Of a stretch of DNA of 64,000 nucleotides, positions 36,149 through 45,897 are shown one piece after another (position 1 is the stretch's first letter; each line of letters starts with the position of its first letter). The notes under the pieces were generated by a model that saw only the letters and a list, made by a program, of their open reading frames with translations, did no database searches and had not been told where the DNA came from. The DNA is taken from positions 1,854,372-1,918,371 of the forward strand of contig NZ_LN913001.1 of the NCBI RefSeq assembly GCF_001487105.1, written 5' to 3'. The DNA comes from Mediterraneibacter massiliensis. Lineage in GTDB: Bacteria; Bacillota; Clostridia; Lachnospirales; Lachnospiraceae. The position numbers were made by a program, and so were the translations under genes.

Positions 36149-36817
36149 TTAGTTTTCTTCTATAAAGCCTGCTTTCTTCATTTTATCCAGAACCTGCTCC
36201 TGCCTCTGTCTGGCAAGTTCCGGATTGGTCAATGGATTATAGTCGTTAGGCGCATTCGGAATGCCCGCAAGCAGGGTGCTTTCATCAAAATCCATCTCCC
36301 AAGGGTATTTTCCAAAGTACCCCAAACTTGCATCCATTACACAATAATATCCATTTCCAAAATAAATTGAATTAAGATACAATTCTAAGATCTTATCCTT
36401 GTCGAGCGTCCTCTCGATACGAAATGCCATAAATAGCTCTGAAACCTTGCGCACCAGCTTTTTATCTTGTGTGAAAAATTGATTCTTAGCAAGCTGTTGG
36501 GTGATCGTGCTGCCTCCCTCGACATAAGCGCCTGCCTGTATATCATGAAATATGGCTCTTCCTACTGCGATTGGATCCATGCCCGAATGCCTATAAAATC
36601 GTTTATCTTCTACAGCAAGCACAGCCTGCTTATAAGCCTCCGGCATTTCATCCAATGTCGTATAATTCTCCTTCGCCTCTATTTCGCGCGCCATTTCTTC
36701 TACACTTTTGACTTCTAACGCTCCTCGGTATCCTTCATATCCCTGCCATGTAAGATAGCCAACAATGACAAGTCCGCATAATAAAATAAAAGAACACAGT
36801 CGTTTCACGATCTTCAT
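36149..36817 (-). CDS. mtgA: Monofunctional biosynthetic peptidoglycan transglycosylase
   Basis: GT51 glycosyltransferase that polymerises lipid II, without a penicillin-binding domain; 222 residues. An N-terminal membrane anchor (LCSFILLCGLVIVGYLTW) is followed by AVEDKRFYRHSGMDP with the catalytic Glu, GGSTITQQLAKNQFF and KILELYLNSIYFGNGYY. ATG 36817 follows AAAGGTG by nine bases; a GTG four codons earlier is part of that site. Confidence 0.92.
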   Translation of the reverse strand: MKIVKRLCSFILLCGLVIVGYLTWQGYEGYRGALEVKSVEEMAREIEAKENYTTLDEMPEAYKQAVLAVEDKRFYRHSGMDPIAVGRAIFHDIQAGAYVEGGSTITQQLAKNQFFTQDKKLVRKVSELFMAFRIERTLDKDKILELYLNSIYFGNGYYCVMDASLGYFGKYPWEMDFDESTLLAGIPNAPNDYNPLTNPELARQRQEQVLDKMKKAGFIEEN

Positions 36818-36951
36818 ACTGCCTGTCACCTTTTCTTTCGTACTCTTTTATCCGTTTCTGTTAAGTTACAGGTACAGTATACCGAAAACAACTGTATTCT
36901 TCCATAATATTTTCTTACAGTTTTTTTAATTTTACTTACATTTTTGTAAGA

Positions 36952-37467
36952 TTATCTTTTTGAAGTACTGCCAAATCCGCCGTTGCGCACAGCAGTAACT
37001 TGGTCGTCCACCGTGATCCCATATTCCACAAAAATCCCCTGCATGAACCCTTCTCCTGCGGCAATCTCCACTGTCTTTTCTTCTTTAGAATCATTCGTGA
37101 TCTTGGCAAACATATGCCCTTCATTATCTGAATAAAAATAATCACTGTCAATGATCCCGACTGTATTATTCAACTGCAGGCGATATTTAAATCCCAGACC
37201 GCTTCTCGGATAACACTTCAGCACCCATTCCGGTTCCATCTCCACGCGGATACCTGTAGGAATCTTCACTGTCTCACCCGGAGAGAGCCTAAAAGATACC
37301 GGCGCAAAGAAATCATAACCGGCGCTTCCCGCTGTCGCTCTCCTTGGAAGCTTTATCTGCTGGTAGATCTCTTCTGTTTTTTCTGCTTCTCCTTGTCCAA
37401 ATGTATCCATCCAGTCCTTTTTAAACTGTTCAAAACTCACCTTGTGAAATTTTGCAATTCTTTTCAT
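36952..37467 (-). CDS. dut: dUTP diphosphatase
   Basis: Hydrolyses dUTP to dUMP, keeping uracil out of DNA and feeding thymidylate synthesis. The 171-residue protein has a 35-residue N-terminal extension before the core. Motifs: ATAGSAGYDFFAP (1), PRSGLGFKY (3 in family order), NTVGIIDSDYF with the catalytic Asp, and the flexible C-terminal NGGFGSTSKR, which closes over the substrate. It follows nrdG by about 20 bases, so nucleotide reduction and dUTP clearance are coexpressed. Confidence 0.92.
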   Translation of the reverse strand: MKRIAKFHKVSFEQFKKDWMDTFGQGEAEKTEEIYQQIKLPRRATAGSAGYDFFAPVSFRLSPGETVKIPTGIRVEMEPEWVLKCYPRSGLGFKYRLQLNNTVGIIDSDYFYSDNEGHMFAKITNDSKEEKTVEIAAGEGFMQGIFVEYGITVDDQVTAVRNGGFGSTSKR

Positions 37468-37485
37468 TTATCTTCCCTTCCCGTG

Positions 37486-37977
37486 TTATGAATTGTGCAG
37501 AATGATCTTGTCTTCTTCCAGACTTCTTCTCACATCGATCACTCTCTGATTAGAACTACCTTTCCAGTGCAGCTGCGTATCTTTTAAGGCTTCTTCAAAT
37601 CTTCCGTCAACCACCACATCTATATATGCCAGTATCTCCTCATCCTGGATTTCTTCCCAGCAATACCCTGTATACAGCCACTGGCTCTTATCAGGAAATT
37701 TTTCCCTGAGCCATTTCGCCAGCGCGGTCATTTCCACTCTGTTTGCCGCATGAAGAGGATCGCCTCCGCTGTACGTAATACCGCTTATGTAATCTTTATC
37801 GAGCTGTTCTTCCAATTCTTCTTCTGCCGCCTTATCAAAGGGCAGACCACCGTGTATATCCCATGTCACCGGATTATGGCAGCCGGGGCATCCGTGCGAA
37901 CATCCTGCCACCCACAATACCACCCGCAGTCCATCTCCATTTAGCATATCGTCTTTTGTAATATTGTGATACCGCAT
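37486..37977 (-). CDS. nrdG: Anaerobic ribonucleotide reductase activating protein
   Basis: Radical SAM enzyme that installs the glycyl radical on NrdD. The 163-residue protein has the cluster motif in VAGCSHGCPGCHNPVTW and the SAM-binding TYSGGDPLH. Its start is one base after the nrdD stop, so the two are translationally coupled. Strictly anaerobic function. Confidence 0.95.
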   Translation of the reverse strand: MRYHNITKDDMLNGDGLRVVLWVAGCSHGCPGCHNPVTWDIHGGLPFDKAAEEELEEQLDKDYISGITYSGGDPLHAANRVEMTALAKWLREKFPDKSQWLYTGYCWEEIQDEEILAYIDVVVDGRFEEALKDTQLHWKGSSNQRVIDVRRSLEEDKIILHNS

Positions 37978-37978
37978 T

Positions 37979-40099
37979 TTACATACTTTTCCTTTCCGCT
38001 ATTTCTGCCATTTTAGCGTCATTAAGCCGCGTATCCCCTTTCACTCTGGAATAAGAGAGATACCCATTCATTCTGTCGATTTTTGTTAAATTTTTGCTGC
38101 CGCACTGCGGGCACACGTCCATATCCAGTTCTTCATGTCCACAGTCATCACAGTAGGACAAAGACAGATTTACGCCTTCATAATATCCCTTTGCCATTGC
38201 CCTTCTGACAAGGGATTTTACTGCTTCTGCATTGTAACTGATCGGATATTTTACATACTGGATCTTCCCGCCGTTGCTCAGATTCCAGAAACGACCTTCC
38301 AAATCTTGCTTTTCGATCGGTGTTATGTCTTCTGTTACGTGGCAGTGAAAACTATTGCTTACATATTCTCTGTCAGAAACATTTTCTATGATCCCGTACT
38401 TCTTACGGAACTGCTGTATCTGTACACCGCACAGATTCTCCGCCGGTGTTCCGTAAATTGCATACAGATGTCCATCCTCTTTTTTAAATTCTTCTATTTT
38501 ATCATTGATATACTGAAGCGTATCTACTGCAAACTGCCCATCTTCCACAAGTGATTTTTTATTGTACAGCTGCTGCAGTTCATTTAATGCTGTAATACCA
38601 AAAGAAGCAGTAGCAGACTTTAAAAGCGGCTTGATCTTGTCATACAGTCCCAGATTACCGCCATAGAACCCTCCTTCACAGTAAGCAAGCGGGTTTGTAG
38701 AAGCCTTCATCTCTCCCAGATAATCGTATGTCCTCTGATGTAGTTTACGTATCAGGTTCAGATAATAATCCAACACCTCATAAAAAGGCTTGCTTTCCTG
38801 CATAGATTTTGCATAGATCATGGGAAGGTGCAGACTGATCGCACCGATATTAAACCGCCCTACGAAGACCGGCACATCCCGCTCGTCAGCCGGCTCCATG
38901 CCCCCTCTCTCATACCAAGGAGATAAAAATGCACGGCATCCCATCGGGCTGATGATCTTTCCGTATTTTTTATACATACTTGGCACATAGCCTTCACCTG
39001 TCAGGCTTAACCAGTCCGGATACATTGTTTTTCTTGAGCACTCAATCCCCGCCTCAAAGACATCTTCCAGCGGCTTTCCCGGTCCATGCAGTTCTTCGTC
39101 ATATAAAAATACAATCTTCGGGAATAATACCGGCTTTTTGTGTCCTTCTCTTCCCTGTCCTTTCCGTCGCACCTCCAGCATCTTGATCGTCGCAAGTTTT
39201 CCATACCGGCTCGTCCGTGTTCCGGCTGTCACTGTAATGAACGGATAGTCTCCACGGCTGGAAGATACTGAGTTAAACTTATATTCCCACCCTTGAAACC
39301 CCTGCTCCATCTCCTTTTCCAGATCTGTCCATGCAACTTCCTGTGCTTTTTCTTCAGACAATCCTAAAGCTCTATATTTCGCAAGCAGACGTTTATGTGA
39401 TTTTTCTGCGTATGGCTCTAGAATCTCGTCTACACTTGGAACCGTAAAACCACCATACTGCTGACTTGCGGCGCTCAAAACAATATCGCCGATCACGTCA
39501 AACGCTGTGTCTAATGTCTTCGGTTCATTGTACCACAAATTCCCCATCTCAAAACCGCCGCTCAGTACGTTTTTCACATCAAAGAGACAGCAGTTCATCG
39601 TGTCTCGCCTTGCCGACATATCATGGATATAAATATATCCCTCCCGGATTGCCTGTATTTCCTCTACCGTTAGGAAAAACTTTTTGTACAGTTCCTTATT
39701 TAACTCATTAAAGATCAGACTCCGTTTTGTTGAAACAAGCGCACTGTCTGTATTGCTGTTTTCTTTGTCCCCAATATACATAATAGACTGGCTCTTTTTA
39801 TATACCTCGTCCAACATCTGGACAAAATCTTGTTTATAGTTCCGGTAATCTCTATAACTTTTTGCGACCACCGGGTTTACCTTCTCAAGAGCGCCCTCCA
39901 CCACATTATGCATTTCTGCAATCGGAATCTCTGTAATCTGCAGATCTTTCACTTTCTCTTCGACAAATTTGCAGATATAATCCAATTCTTCCTCTTTAAA
40001 TTTAATCAAAGCGCGGTATGCAGATTTATTGACAGCCACCACAACTTTCTGCACATTAAAATCTTCCTTCGTTCCGTCTTTTTTAATAACCTTGATCAT
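37979..40099 (-). CDS. nrdD: Anaerobic ribonucleoside-triphosphate reductase
   Basis: Class III reductase that makes dNTPs without oxygen, 706 residues. An N-terminal ATP-cone (VIKKDGTKEDFNVQKVVVAV) gives allosteric control. The C-terminus has a zinc site (CDDCGHEELDMDVCPQCG) and the glycyl-radical loop RMNGYLSYSR, with the radical Gly near residue 679. The pair with nrdG marks anaerobic life. A near-consensus promoter lies at 40184-40212; I saw no complete NrdR box pair. Confidence 0.96.
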   Translation of the reverse strand: MIKVIKKDGTKEDFNVQKVVVAVNKSAYRALIKFKEEELDYICKFVEEKVKDLQITEIPIAEMHNVVEGALEKVNPVVAKSYRDYRNYKQDFVQMLDEVYKKSQSIMYIGDKENSNTDSALVSTKRSLIFNELNKELYKKFFLTVEEIQAIREGYIYIHDMSARRDTMNCCLFDVKNVLSGGFEMGNLWYNEPKTLDTAFDVIGDIVLSAASQQYGGFTVPSVDEILEPYAEKSHKRLLAKYRALGLSEEKAQEVAWTDLEKEMEQGFQGWEYKFNSVSSSRGDYPFITVTAGTRTSRYGKLATIKMLEVRRKGQGREGHKKPVLFPKIVFLYDEELHGPGKPLEDVFEAGIECSRKTMYPDWLSLTGEGYVPSMYKKYGKIISPMGCRAFLSPWYERGGMEPADERDVPVFVGRFNIGAISLHLPMIYAKSMQESKPFYEVLDYYLNLIRKLHQRTYDYLGEMKASTNPLAYCEGGFYGGNLGLYDKIKPLLKSATASFGITALNELQQLYNKKSLVEDGQFAVDTLQYINDKIEEFKKEDGHLYAIYGTPAENLCGVQIQQFRKKYGIIENVSDREYVSNSFHCHVTEDITPIEKQDLEGRFWNLSNGGKIQYVKYPISYNAEAVKSLVRRAMAKGYYEGVNLSLSYCDDCGHEELDMDVCPQCGSKNLTKIDRMNGYLSYSRVKGDTRLNDAKMAEIAERKSM

Positions 40100-40183
40100 G
40101 CCGCCTGCTCCTTTTCGCCTATTTTTACCATATTTTGTGTTTTTATCCCATTTTCTTCCCTATATGATGTATCAGTACTACCT

Positions 40184-40212
40184 ATACTATCATTCCTTCC
40201 TTTTCCAGTCAA
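40184..40212 (-). promoter_or_regulatory. Sigma-A promoter of nrdD-nrdG-dut
   Basis: TTGACT (40207-40212), 17 bases, TAGTAT (40184-40189) on the minus strand. ACACAAAATATGGT further downstream faintly resembles one NrdR half, not enough to call. Confidence 0.72.
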
Positions 40213-40249
40213 CTTGGAATGTTACACAAAATTCTTTCTTCCCCTCTCC

Positions 40250-41431
40250 CTATTTTTTGTCTAAAAATATTCCGGACGCATCCAATACTCCAATCATTTC
40301 CTGTATCACCGGTATATCCACCACCAACGCCATGCGGACATATCTTTCCCCACCTTTTCCAAATGCGCTTCCCGGTGTTACGATCACTCCTGTTTTTTCC
40401 ATCAGATCCATACAAAACGAAACCGACGTCTCGTAATTTTCGGGAATCTTCGCCCACACAAACATCGTTCCCTGGCTGTCCGGCACATCCCATCCAATAC
40501 TGCGCAGCCCTCCGCACAATATCTGGTTCCGTTCTTTATACTTTTGTCTCTGTTCTTCAATATAGGTGTCTGGTCCTGTAAGAGCCGCTATGGCAGCATA
40601 TTGTACCGGGAGGAAAATGCCATAATCGATCTGCGAACGAAAAATCTTCAGTTTCTGGACTATTTCTTTATTCCCCACTAGAAAGGAAATCCGCGCACCA
40701 GTCAGATTGTAAGACTTAGACAGGGAATAAAATTCTGCCCCCACCTCTTTAGCTCCCTCAAAAGAAAGGAAGGATCTGCCCTTTTCCCTGGAAAAGATAA
40801 TATCAGAATAGGCATTATCGTGAAGGATGACAATATCATGCCTCTTTGCAAATGCGATCAGTTCCGGGTAAAATGTATCCGGAGCACAGACACAGACCGG
40901 GTTGAGCGGATAGGATACGATCATATATTTCGCCTGTTCCAGCACATCTTCCGGTATTTCAGAAAGTTGGGGCAGATACCCATTCTTTTCCTCAATCGGA
41001 TACGTCTGTACTCTCGCGCCTGCCATGATCCCACTCATCTCAAATAAAGGATATCCCGGATCCGGCACAAGGATCATATCTCCCGGATTGCAGAGCACCA
41101 TCCCGATATGCGCCATACCTTCCTGCGTACCATATACGGATGTGATTTCTTCTTTCTCAAGTTCTACACCAAAACGCTTCTTATACCGGTACTGCACTGC
41201 ATTCAGAAGCTCCGGCAGATCTGAAAGTGCATATTTATAATTCTGCGGATCTTCACAGGCCTTTCTCATAGCTTCCATAACATGGGGAGCCGGCGCAAAA
41301 TCCGGCGTTCCCACTGAAAGATTAAACACCTTCCTCCCCTGCTTTTCCAGTGCCTCTTTCTTCTCGTTCAACACTGCAAAAATCCCTGTCTCAAACTGGT
41401 TCATCTTATTTGAAAACTCTATTTTTTTCAT
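40250..41431 (-). CDS. PLP-dependent class I/II aminotransferase
   Basis: A 393-residue fold-type I aminotransferase. NLSVGTPDFAPAPHV at the start, PDPGYPLF, VSYPLNPVCVCAPD (the conserved Asn), HDNAYSDIIF and the PLP lysine in SLSKSYNLTGARISF are all present. It is nearest in pattern to LL-diaminopimelate/alanine-type aminotransferases; substrate cannot be fixed. The usual NPTG element is changed to NPVC. GAGGAG precedes the start. A promoter at 41522-41550 separates it from pyrD. Confidence 0.88.
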   Translation of the reverse strand: MKKIEFSNKMNQFETGIFAVLNEKKEALEKQGRKVFNLSVGTPDFAPAPHVMEAMRKACEDPQNYKYALSDLPELLNAVQYRYKKRFGVELEKEEITSVYGTQEGMAHIGMVLCNPGDMILVPDPGYPLFEMSGIMAGARVQTYPIEEKNGYLPQLSEIPEDVLEQAKYMIVSYPLNPVCVCAPDTFYPELIAFAKRHDIVILHDNAYSDIIFSREKGRSFLSFEGAKEVGAEFYSLSKSYNLTGARISFLVGNKEIVQKLKIFRSQIDYGIFLPVQYAAIAALTGPDTYIEEQRQKYKERNQILCGGLRSIGWDVPDSQGTMFVWAKIPENYETSVSFCMDLMEKTGVIVTPGSAFGKGGERYVRMALVVDIPVIQEMIGVLDASGIFLDKK

Positions 41432-41521
41432 CTGTTTCTCCTCTGCAGCTGCCTGCCTTTATCGTCTATTTTTCTTAATATGAAAATAAGCGGAAACAGT
41501 AGAAACTGCTGCCGCCTATTT

Positions 41522-41550
41522 AGCATACCATATTTTAGACTTGAATACAA
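41522..41550 (-). promoter_or_regulatory. Promoter of the aminotransferase gene
   Basis: TTGTAT (41545-41550), 17 bases, TATGCT (41522-41527) on the minus strand, about 90 bases before the start. It suggests the pyr cluster ends at pyrD. Confidence 0.6.
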
Positions 41551-41573
41551 ACCTCGTTGTTTTCAAATCTGTT

Positions 41574-42476
41574 CTACAAAATCCCCCGTATCTCATCCAA
41601 GGAATCCAGATGATTCTCTTCCATATATTTTTCCATGCCCTCGATAATATCCAGGGAAATATCTGGCTTCATGAAAGTCGCAGTGCCTACCTGTATCACC
41701 TGCGCACCTGCCATGATAAATTCAATCGCGTCCTCCCAGGTAGTGATCCCACCAAGTCCCATGACCGGTATCTTTACCGCCTTGCACACCTGGTGCACCA
41801 TCCGCAGAGCGATCGGCTTGATAGCCGGGCCGGACAGACCAGCATATCCATTGTTAAATACCATTTTTTTTCTTTTTATGTCCACTGCCATCGCAAGGAA
41901 TGTATTGACAAGTGATACACCATCCACCCCCTCCTCTTCACACATCTTGGCGAGAGAAACAATATCCTCTGCATTCGGAGACAACTTTACGACCAGTTTA
42001 TGTCTGCTGATCCTGCGCACTTCCCGCACCAGTTCCCTGGCAGCTTCTGTCTTGACCCCAAAATTCATACCGCCCTCTTTTACGTTTGGACAAGAAATAT
42101 TTAGCTCCAGAATATCCAGATCTACATCATTTAGCCTCTCTGCCCCTCGAAAATAGTCTTCTTTGAAGTGTCCTCCCATGTTGACGATATTAACGACGTC
42201 TTTTTCATTGACCCAATCCAGATCCTTTTCGATAAACGCCTCTATCCCCGGATTTTCAAGTCCTACACTATTCATGATGCCGCTGGGTGTTTCCCATATA
42301 CGGATACCGTCATTTCCCCCATGAGGATGCGCGATAAGTCCCTTGGACGATAATCCACCCAACTTCTCTATATCAAATTGTTCCGCAAGTTCTCTTCCGA
42401 ATCCGCATGTGCCGGAAGCAAGGACCACCGGATTTTTAAAAGCAATTCCTGCAAATTCTGTCTTTAATCTACTCAT
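41574..42476 (-). CDS. pyrD: Dihydroorotate dehydrogenase B, catalytic subunit
   Basis: FMN enzyme interconverting dihydroorotate and orotate, 300 residues, class 1[16 protein letters not shown], the catalytic-loop Cys in [25 protein letters not shown] and [19 protein letters not shown] (FMN phosphate) are visible. It works with PyrK, which passes electrons from or to NAD(H). The start directly follows the pyrK stop. In this cluster the enzyme may run towards dihydroorotate (see findings). Last gene of the four-gene unit. Confidence 0.95.
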   Translation of the reverse strand: MSRLKTEFAGIAFKNPVVLASGTCGFGRELAEQFDIEKLGGLSSKGLIAHPHGGNDGIRIWETPSGIMNSVGLENPGIEAFIEKDLDWVNEKDVVNIVNMGGHFKEDYFRGAERLNDVDLDILELNISCPNVKEGGMNFGVKTEAARELVREVRRISRHKLVVKLSPNAEDIVSLAKMCEEEGVDGVSLVNTFLAMAVDIKRKKMVFNNGYAGLSGPAIKPIALRMVHQVCKAVKIPVMGLGGITTWEDAIEFIMAGAQVIQVGTATFMKPDISLDIIEGMEKYMEENHLDSLDEIRGIL

Positions 42477-43187
42477 TTATGCAAACACCTCGCTTCCTAA
42501 AAATACCGGTCCGTCTTTGCAGGCCGTCTTATTTCCGCTTTTTGTCTTACAGGTACAGACCTTGCACATACCGATCCCACATGCCATACGATTTTCCATA
42601 GAAACATACAGAGGAGCGCTTGCCCCCACTTTCACACATTTTTCATATAAAACTTTCATCATGATCTCCGGACCGCAGGTCAGAATCACATCATATTTCA
42701 GAGGATCCACAGAATCTGTAATAAAGCCGCCCACATCGATCGTCACATGATCTGCGACATTCTGATAGTCTGTTTCTAACACCGGCTGTCCGCTGAATCC
42801 CAGGTAAATATCGATCTGGCTGCATGTGCCTGCTTCTCTGTATTTCTTTGCCGTATAGTAAAATGGCGCGATTCCGACGCCGCCCCCTACCATGGCGATT
42901 TTCCCCTTTACATCTTCCGGAAATCCATTGCCATAAGGTCCGTTGAGCGTAAGCATTTCTCCGGGTTCCAGACGGCTTATCAATTCTGTTCCTTTTCCTA
43001 CTTTCTTATACAAAAAGGATACTTTTTCTCCATCTGCATCAAATACACTGATCGGTCTTGAAAGTACCGGATATTCTTCCCATCCTCTCAGCATATAAAA
43101 TTGTCCGGCCTTTACCTGATTCTTTTCCTCCACTTCTATCAGATAAAAATCATCCGACAGTTTTTCATTTGCCAGTATCTTTCCCAT
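42477..43187 (-). CDS. pyrK: Dihydroorotate dehydrogenase B, electron transfer subunit
   Basis: Flavin and iron-sulfur subunit linking PyrD to NAD(H), 236 residues. FAD-binding RPISVFD, the NAD-binding GGGVGIAPFYYTAK, and the C-terminal 2Fe-2S cysteines in ENRMACGIGMCKVCTCKTKS are present. Because it couples to NAD, the pair can run in either direction, unlike quinone-linked PyrD. ATG 43187 follows AAGGAGG; an upstream in-frame start at 43220 lacks one. Confidence 0.95.
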   Translation of the reverse strand: MGKILANEKLSDDFYLIEVEEKNQVKAGQFYMLRGWEEYPVLSRPISVFDADGEKVSFLYKKVGKGTELISRLEPGEMLTLNGPYGNGFPEDVKGKIAMVGGGVGIAPFYYTAKKYREAGTCSQIDIYLGFSGQPVLETDYQNVADHVTIDVGGFITDSVDPLKYDVILTCGPEIMMKVLYEKCVKVGASAPLYVSMENRMACGIGMCKVCTCKTKSGNKTACKDGPVFLGSEVFA

Positions 43188-43203
43188 ACTTAGCCTCCTT
43201 GTT

Positions 43204-44475
43204 TTATTCTTTATCCTCATATACGACTCTGCCGCTGCAGATCGTATATTTCACTTTACCGTACAGTTCTTCTCCAATAAAAGGTGAATTATTGGATCTG
43301 GAATGGAATTTTTCCACCTTCCATTTCTCAAATTCATCAAAGATAACAAGATCCGCCGGTGCCCCCTCTGCTATATATCCGCTGTCAAGTCCATACAGTT
43401 CTGCCGGATTCAGCGTCATTTTTTTCAGGAAATATTCCATAGTCAGGCTTCCTGTACGGACCAGATTTGTTATGCCAAGAGCCAAGGCTGTCTCCAATCC
43501 GATCATCCCACTCGGCGCCTTCGTGATCTCTCTGTCTTTTTCTTCTGCGGAATGAGGCGCATGGTCTGTTGCGATGATCTGTATCGTCCCATCCTTTAAT
43601 CCCTCTATGATCCCATAACGGTCATCTTCTGTACGCAAAGGTGGATTCACTTTTGCGAGAGTTTTCTTCTCAAGTGCGTCCTTTTCTGTCAATGAAAAAT
43701 GCTGGGGCGTCGCCTCTGCCCACACATCTGCACCAAGTTTCTGTGCCAGCCTGATATATTCCACTGCAATTTTCGAACTCACATGCTGAATACTGACCCT
43801 AGCCCCCGTTTCCAGTGCCAACGTGCAGTCTCTTGCCACCATAAGCTGCTCGGAAAGCGCCATGGCTCCTCCAATCCCAAGAGACTCAGAGACGGCTCCT
43901 TTATTGATCCCGGCCTGGAATACAAAGTCAGGATCTTCCTCATGGAGACTGATTGCAAGACCTTCTTCTTTCGCCCTTTTTAAAGCTTCGTACATAAGGC
44001 GGCTGTCTTTGATCGGAATCCCGTCGTCACTTAAACCTACCGCTTTTGCTTTCTTTAATTCGGCAAAATCTGTCAGTTCTTTTCCCTTCATTCCTTTTGT
44101 CACTGCTGCTACAGAAAGCACATGGATCCCCGTCTTCTTTCCTTTCTCCAACACATAGGAAAGCGTGTCCGCATTATCCACCGGCGGCTTTGTGTTCGCC
44201 ATGCACACTACAGTTGTAAACCCGCCGGCTGCTGCGGCCTTCGCACCGCTTTCAATATCTTCTTTATAAGTCAGTCCAGGATCACGGAAATGCACATGCA
44301 CATCGATCAGACCCGGCGCCACGATTTTCCCTTCTGCCTCGATAATACGCTCATACTCGTTGCTGCGTTTATATTTTCCGATCCCCGCAATCTTTCCTTC
44401 TTCTATCAAAATATCCAGTGTTTCATCTGTTCCACTTTTAGGGTCGATCACCCTGCCGTTTTTAATTAAAATCAC
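43204..44475 (-). CDS. pyrC: Dihydroorotase (class I)
   Basis: Zinc amidohydrolase interconverting N-carbamoyl-L-aspartate and dihydroorotate; 423 residues. Metal ligands are in LIDVHVHFRDPG, with MANTKPPVDN for substrate and the catalytic Asp in IIATDHAPHS. A relaxed relation to hydantoinases is possible, but the Asn/Arg substrate motifs fit dihydroorotase. The start overlaps the stop of the M20 hydrolase gene by four bases, so both are coupled. It is followed by pyrK and pyrD. Confidence 0.94.
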   Translation of the reverse strand: MILIKNGRVIDPKSGTDETLDILIEEGKIAGIGKYKRSNEYERIIEAEGKIVAPGLIDVHVHFRDPGLTYKEDIESGAKAAAAGGFTTVVCMANTKPPVDNADTLSYVLEKGKKTGIHVLSVAAVTKGMKGKELTDFAELKKAKAVGLSDDGIPIKDSRLMYEALKRAKEEGLAISLHEEDPDFVFQAGINKGAVSESLGIGGAMALSEQLMVARDCTLALETGARVSIQHVSSKIAVEYIRLAQKLGADVWAEATPQHFSLTEKDALEKKTLAKVNPPLRTEDDRYGIIEGLKDGTIQIIATDHAPHSAEEKDREITKAPSGMIGLETALALGITNLVRTGSLTMEYFLKKMTLNPAELYGLDSGYIAEGAPADLVIFDEFEKWKVEKFHSRSNNSPFIGEELYGKVKYTICSGRVVYEDKE

Positions 44476-45686
44476 TGATTCTCCCTCCTAATATGTTCAT
44501 ATATTACCCGCGCACCGTTACAGATATCTTCAATTGTGGCAAATTCCATTTTATTATGGCTGATTCCTTTGTCACATGGTATAAAAACCATTGCTGTATC
44601 ACAGACAGACGCAAATGACATCGCGTCGTGACCGGCTCCACTGACCATGACTCGATTCGAAATCTGAAGTTCACGAGCCGCTTTTTCCAGTTTAAGTGCA
44701 AGATCCTTTGTCATCTCTATCGGCGGAATACTGCTTAACTTCTCTTCGATCAACTGTACTTTACGTTTTCTACATATAGCCCTTGCAGAGTCTAACACGC
44801 CTCTTTCAATCCTGTCAAGACTTGCCGGATCGATTCCTCTTATGTCAATCCCAATCTCCACTTCTCCGGGGATCACATTCATTGCGTTTGGTCTGTTATA
44901 CAATACCCCAACGGTTGCTACAGACTGATACATAGATTCTCTTTGCCCGATCCGTTCCACTTCCAGTATCACTTCCGCAGCTGCGCACAATGCATCATTT
45001 CGCATCATCATCGGCGTTGTTCCGGAATGTTCTGCCATTCCATGGAAATACAGACTATACCGGATAGGACCTGCTATTGTACTGACAATCCCAAGTTGCG
45101 TATGACACTCCTTTAATACCTTTCCCTGTTCAATGTGTAATTCTAAATATTGTCTGACACCCTCAATCTTTTTCGGTCGGATATGCAGTCCTCTTTCTGC
45201 AAAAATATCCCCAAGAAGCTTTCCATCTTTTGATAAAAGTCCTTCAATATCCTGCTTGTAGGCTTCTTTTGTGATCAGTCCGCTTCCGATCGTACAACAT
45301 CCGAAATTACTGGATTCCTCACAGCGAAAAGCCCCCACCCGGATAGGAACTTTTAACTCGTCTTCCTTCGCCCAGCGGAGCACCATCATTCCGGCGATCA
45401 CGCCTGCCACCCCGTCATATCTGCCACCCTCTACGACAGAATCTAGATGTGAGCCGATCAGATAGTAATTTTCTTCCATGCTGTTGCAGATATATGTATT
45501 TCCCACTTCGTCTGTTACATCCATATAGCCCATCTGTTTTCCATCTGCGATCAAAGTCTCATGCATTCTGTCCTCGGTCTGCGTATAGCCGAGGCGGGTA
45601 ACACCTCCGTCCGCGGTAGCGCCTATATTATAGAAGCTTTTAAAAAGTTCCTCGCAATACTGTATATCTCTACGGCTGTGTATCAT
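44472..45686 (-). CDS. M20-family N-carbamoyl-amino-acid hydrolase (candidate ureidosuccinase)
   Basis: A 404-residue zinc-dependent amidase of the hydantoinase/carbamoylase family (also includes allantoate amidohydrolase). Metal and substrate motifs: IGSHLDSVVEGGRYDGVAGV, FRCEESSNFGCCTIGS, LELHIEQGKVL, AEHSGTTPM and VSGAGHDAMSFA. Such enzymes release CO2 and ammonia from N-carbamoyl groups. Next to dihydroorotase and DHODB, the natural substrate would be N-carbamoyl-L-aspartate, giving aspartate. That assignment is inferred from context; allantoate or another ureide is possible. It is the first gene of the unit; AGGAGGAG precedes the start. Confidence 0.85.
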   Translation of the reverse strand: MIHSRRDIQYCEELFKSFYNIGATADGGVTRLGYTQTEDRMHETLIADGKQMGYMDVTDEVGNTYICNSMEENYYLIGSHLDSVVEGGRYDGVAGVIAGMMVLRWAKEDELKVPIRVGAFRCEESSNFGCCTIGSGLITKEAYKQDIEGLLSKDGKLLGDIFAERGLHIRPKKIEGVRQYLELHIEQGKVLKECHTQLGIVSTIAGPIRYSLYFHGMAEHSGTTPMMMRNDALCAAAEVILEVERIGQRESMYQSVATVGVLYNRPNAMNVIPGEVEIGIDIRGIDPASLDRIERGVLDSARAICRKRKVQLIEEKLSSIPPIEMTKDLALKLEKAARELQISNRVMVSGAGHDAMSFASVCDTAMVFIPCDKGISHNKMEFATIEDICNGARVIYEHIRRENQ

Positions 45687-45833
45687 ATCTGTCTCCTCCT
45701 ACTTTATCATTTCATAAGCACCGATGTAAAGGCTTTTCTTTCTATATAAAGATGTATGCCTCGTCCCATCCGACAGCGAATTCTTTATGAAAACAGTATA
45801 TCCGCACAGCACGTACAATGCTATGTTCACACA

Positions 45834-45876
45834 AGAAAAAAAGAACGGCCTTTTTTGTTTATTTAGACAAAAAGGC
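45834..45876 (-). terminator. Terminator after the PucR gene
   Basis: GGCCTTTTTGT pairs with ACAAAAAAGGCC around a short loop, followed on the minus strand by GTTC and seven T. It starts about 25 bases after the PucR stop and separates the regulator pair from the M20-pyr unit. Confidence 0.88.
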
Positions 45877-45897
45877 CACTCTCTTGTTCGTATCTGC

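Noticed and set aside
40100-40200. NrdR box pair before nrdD
   Set aside because: Only one weak partial match (ACACAAAATATGGT) was found, without a second box at the expected spacing.
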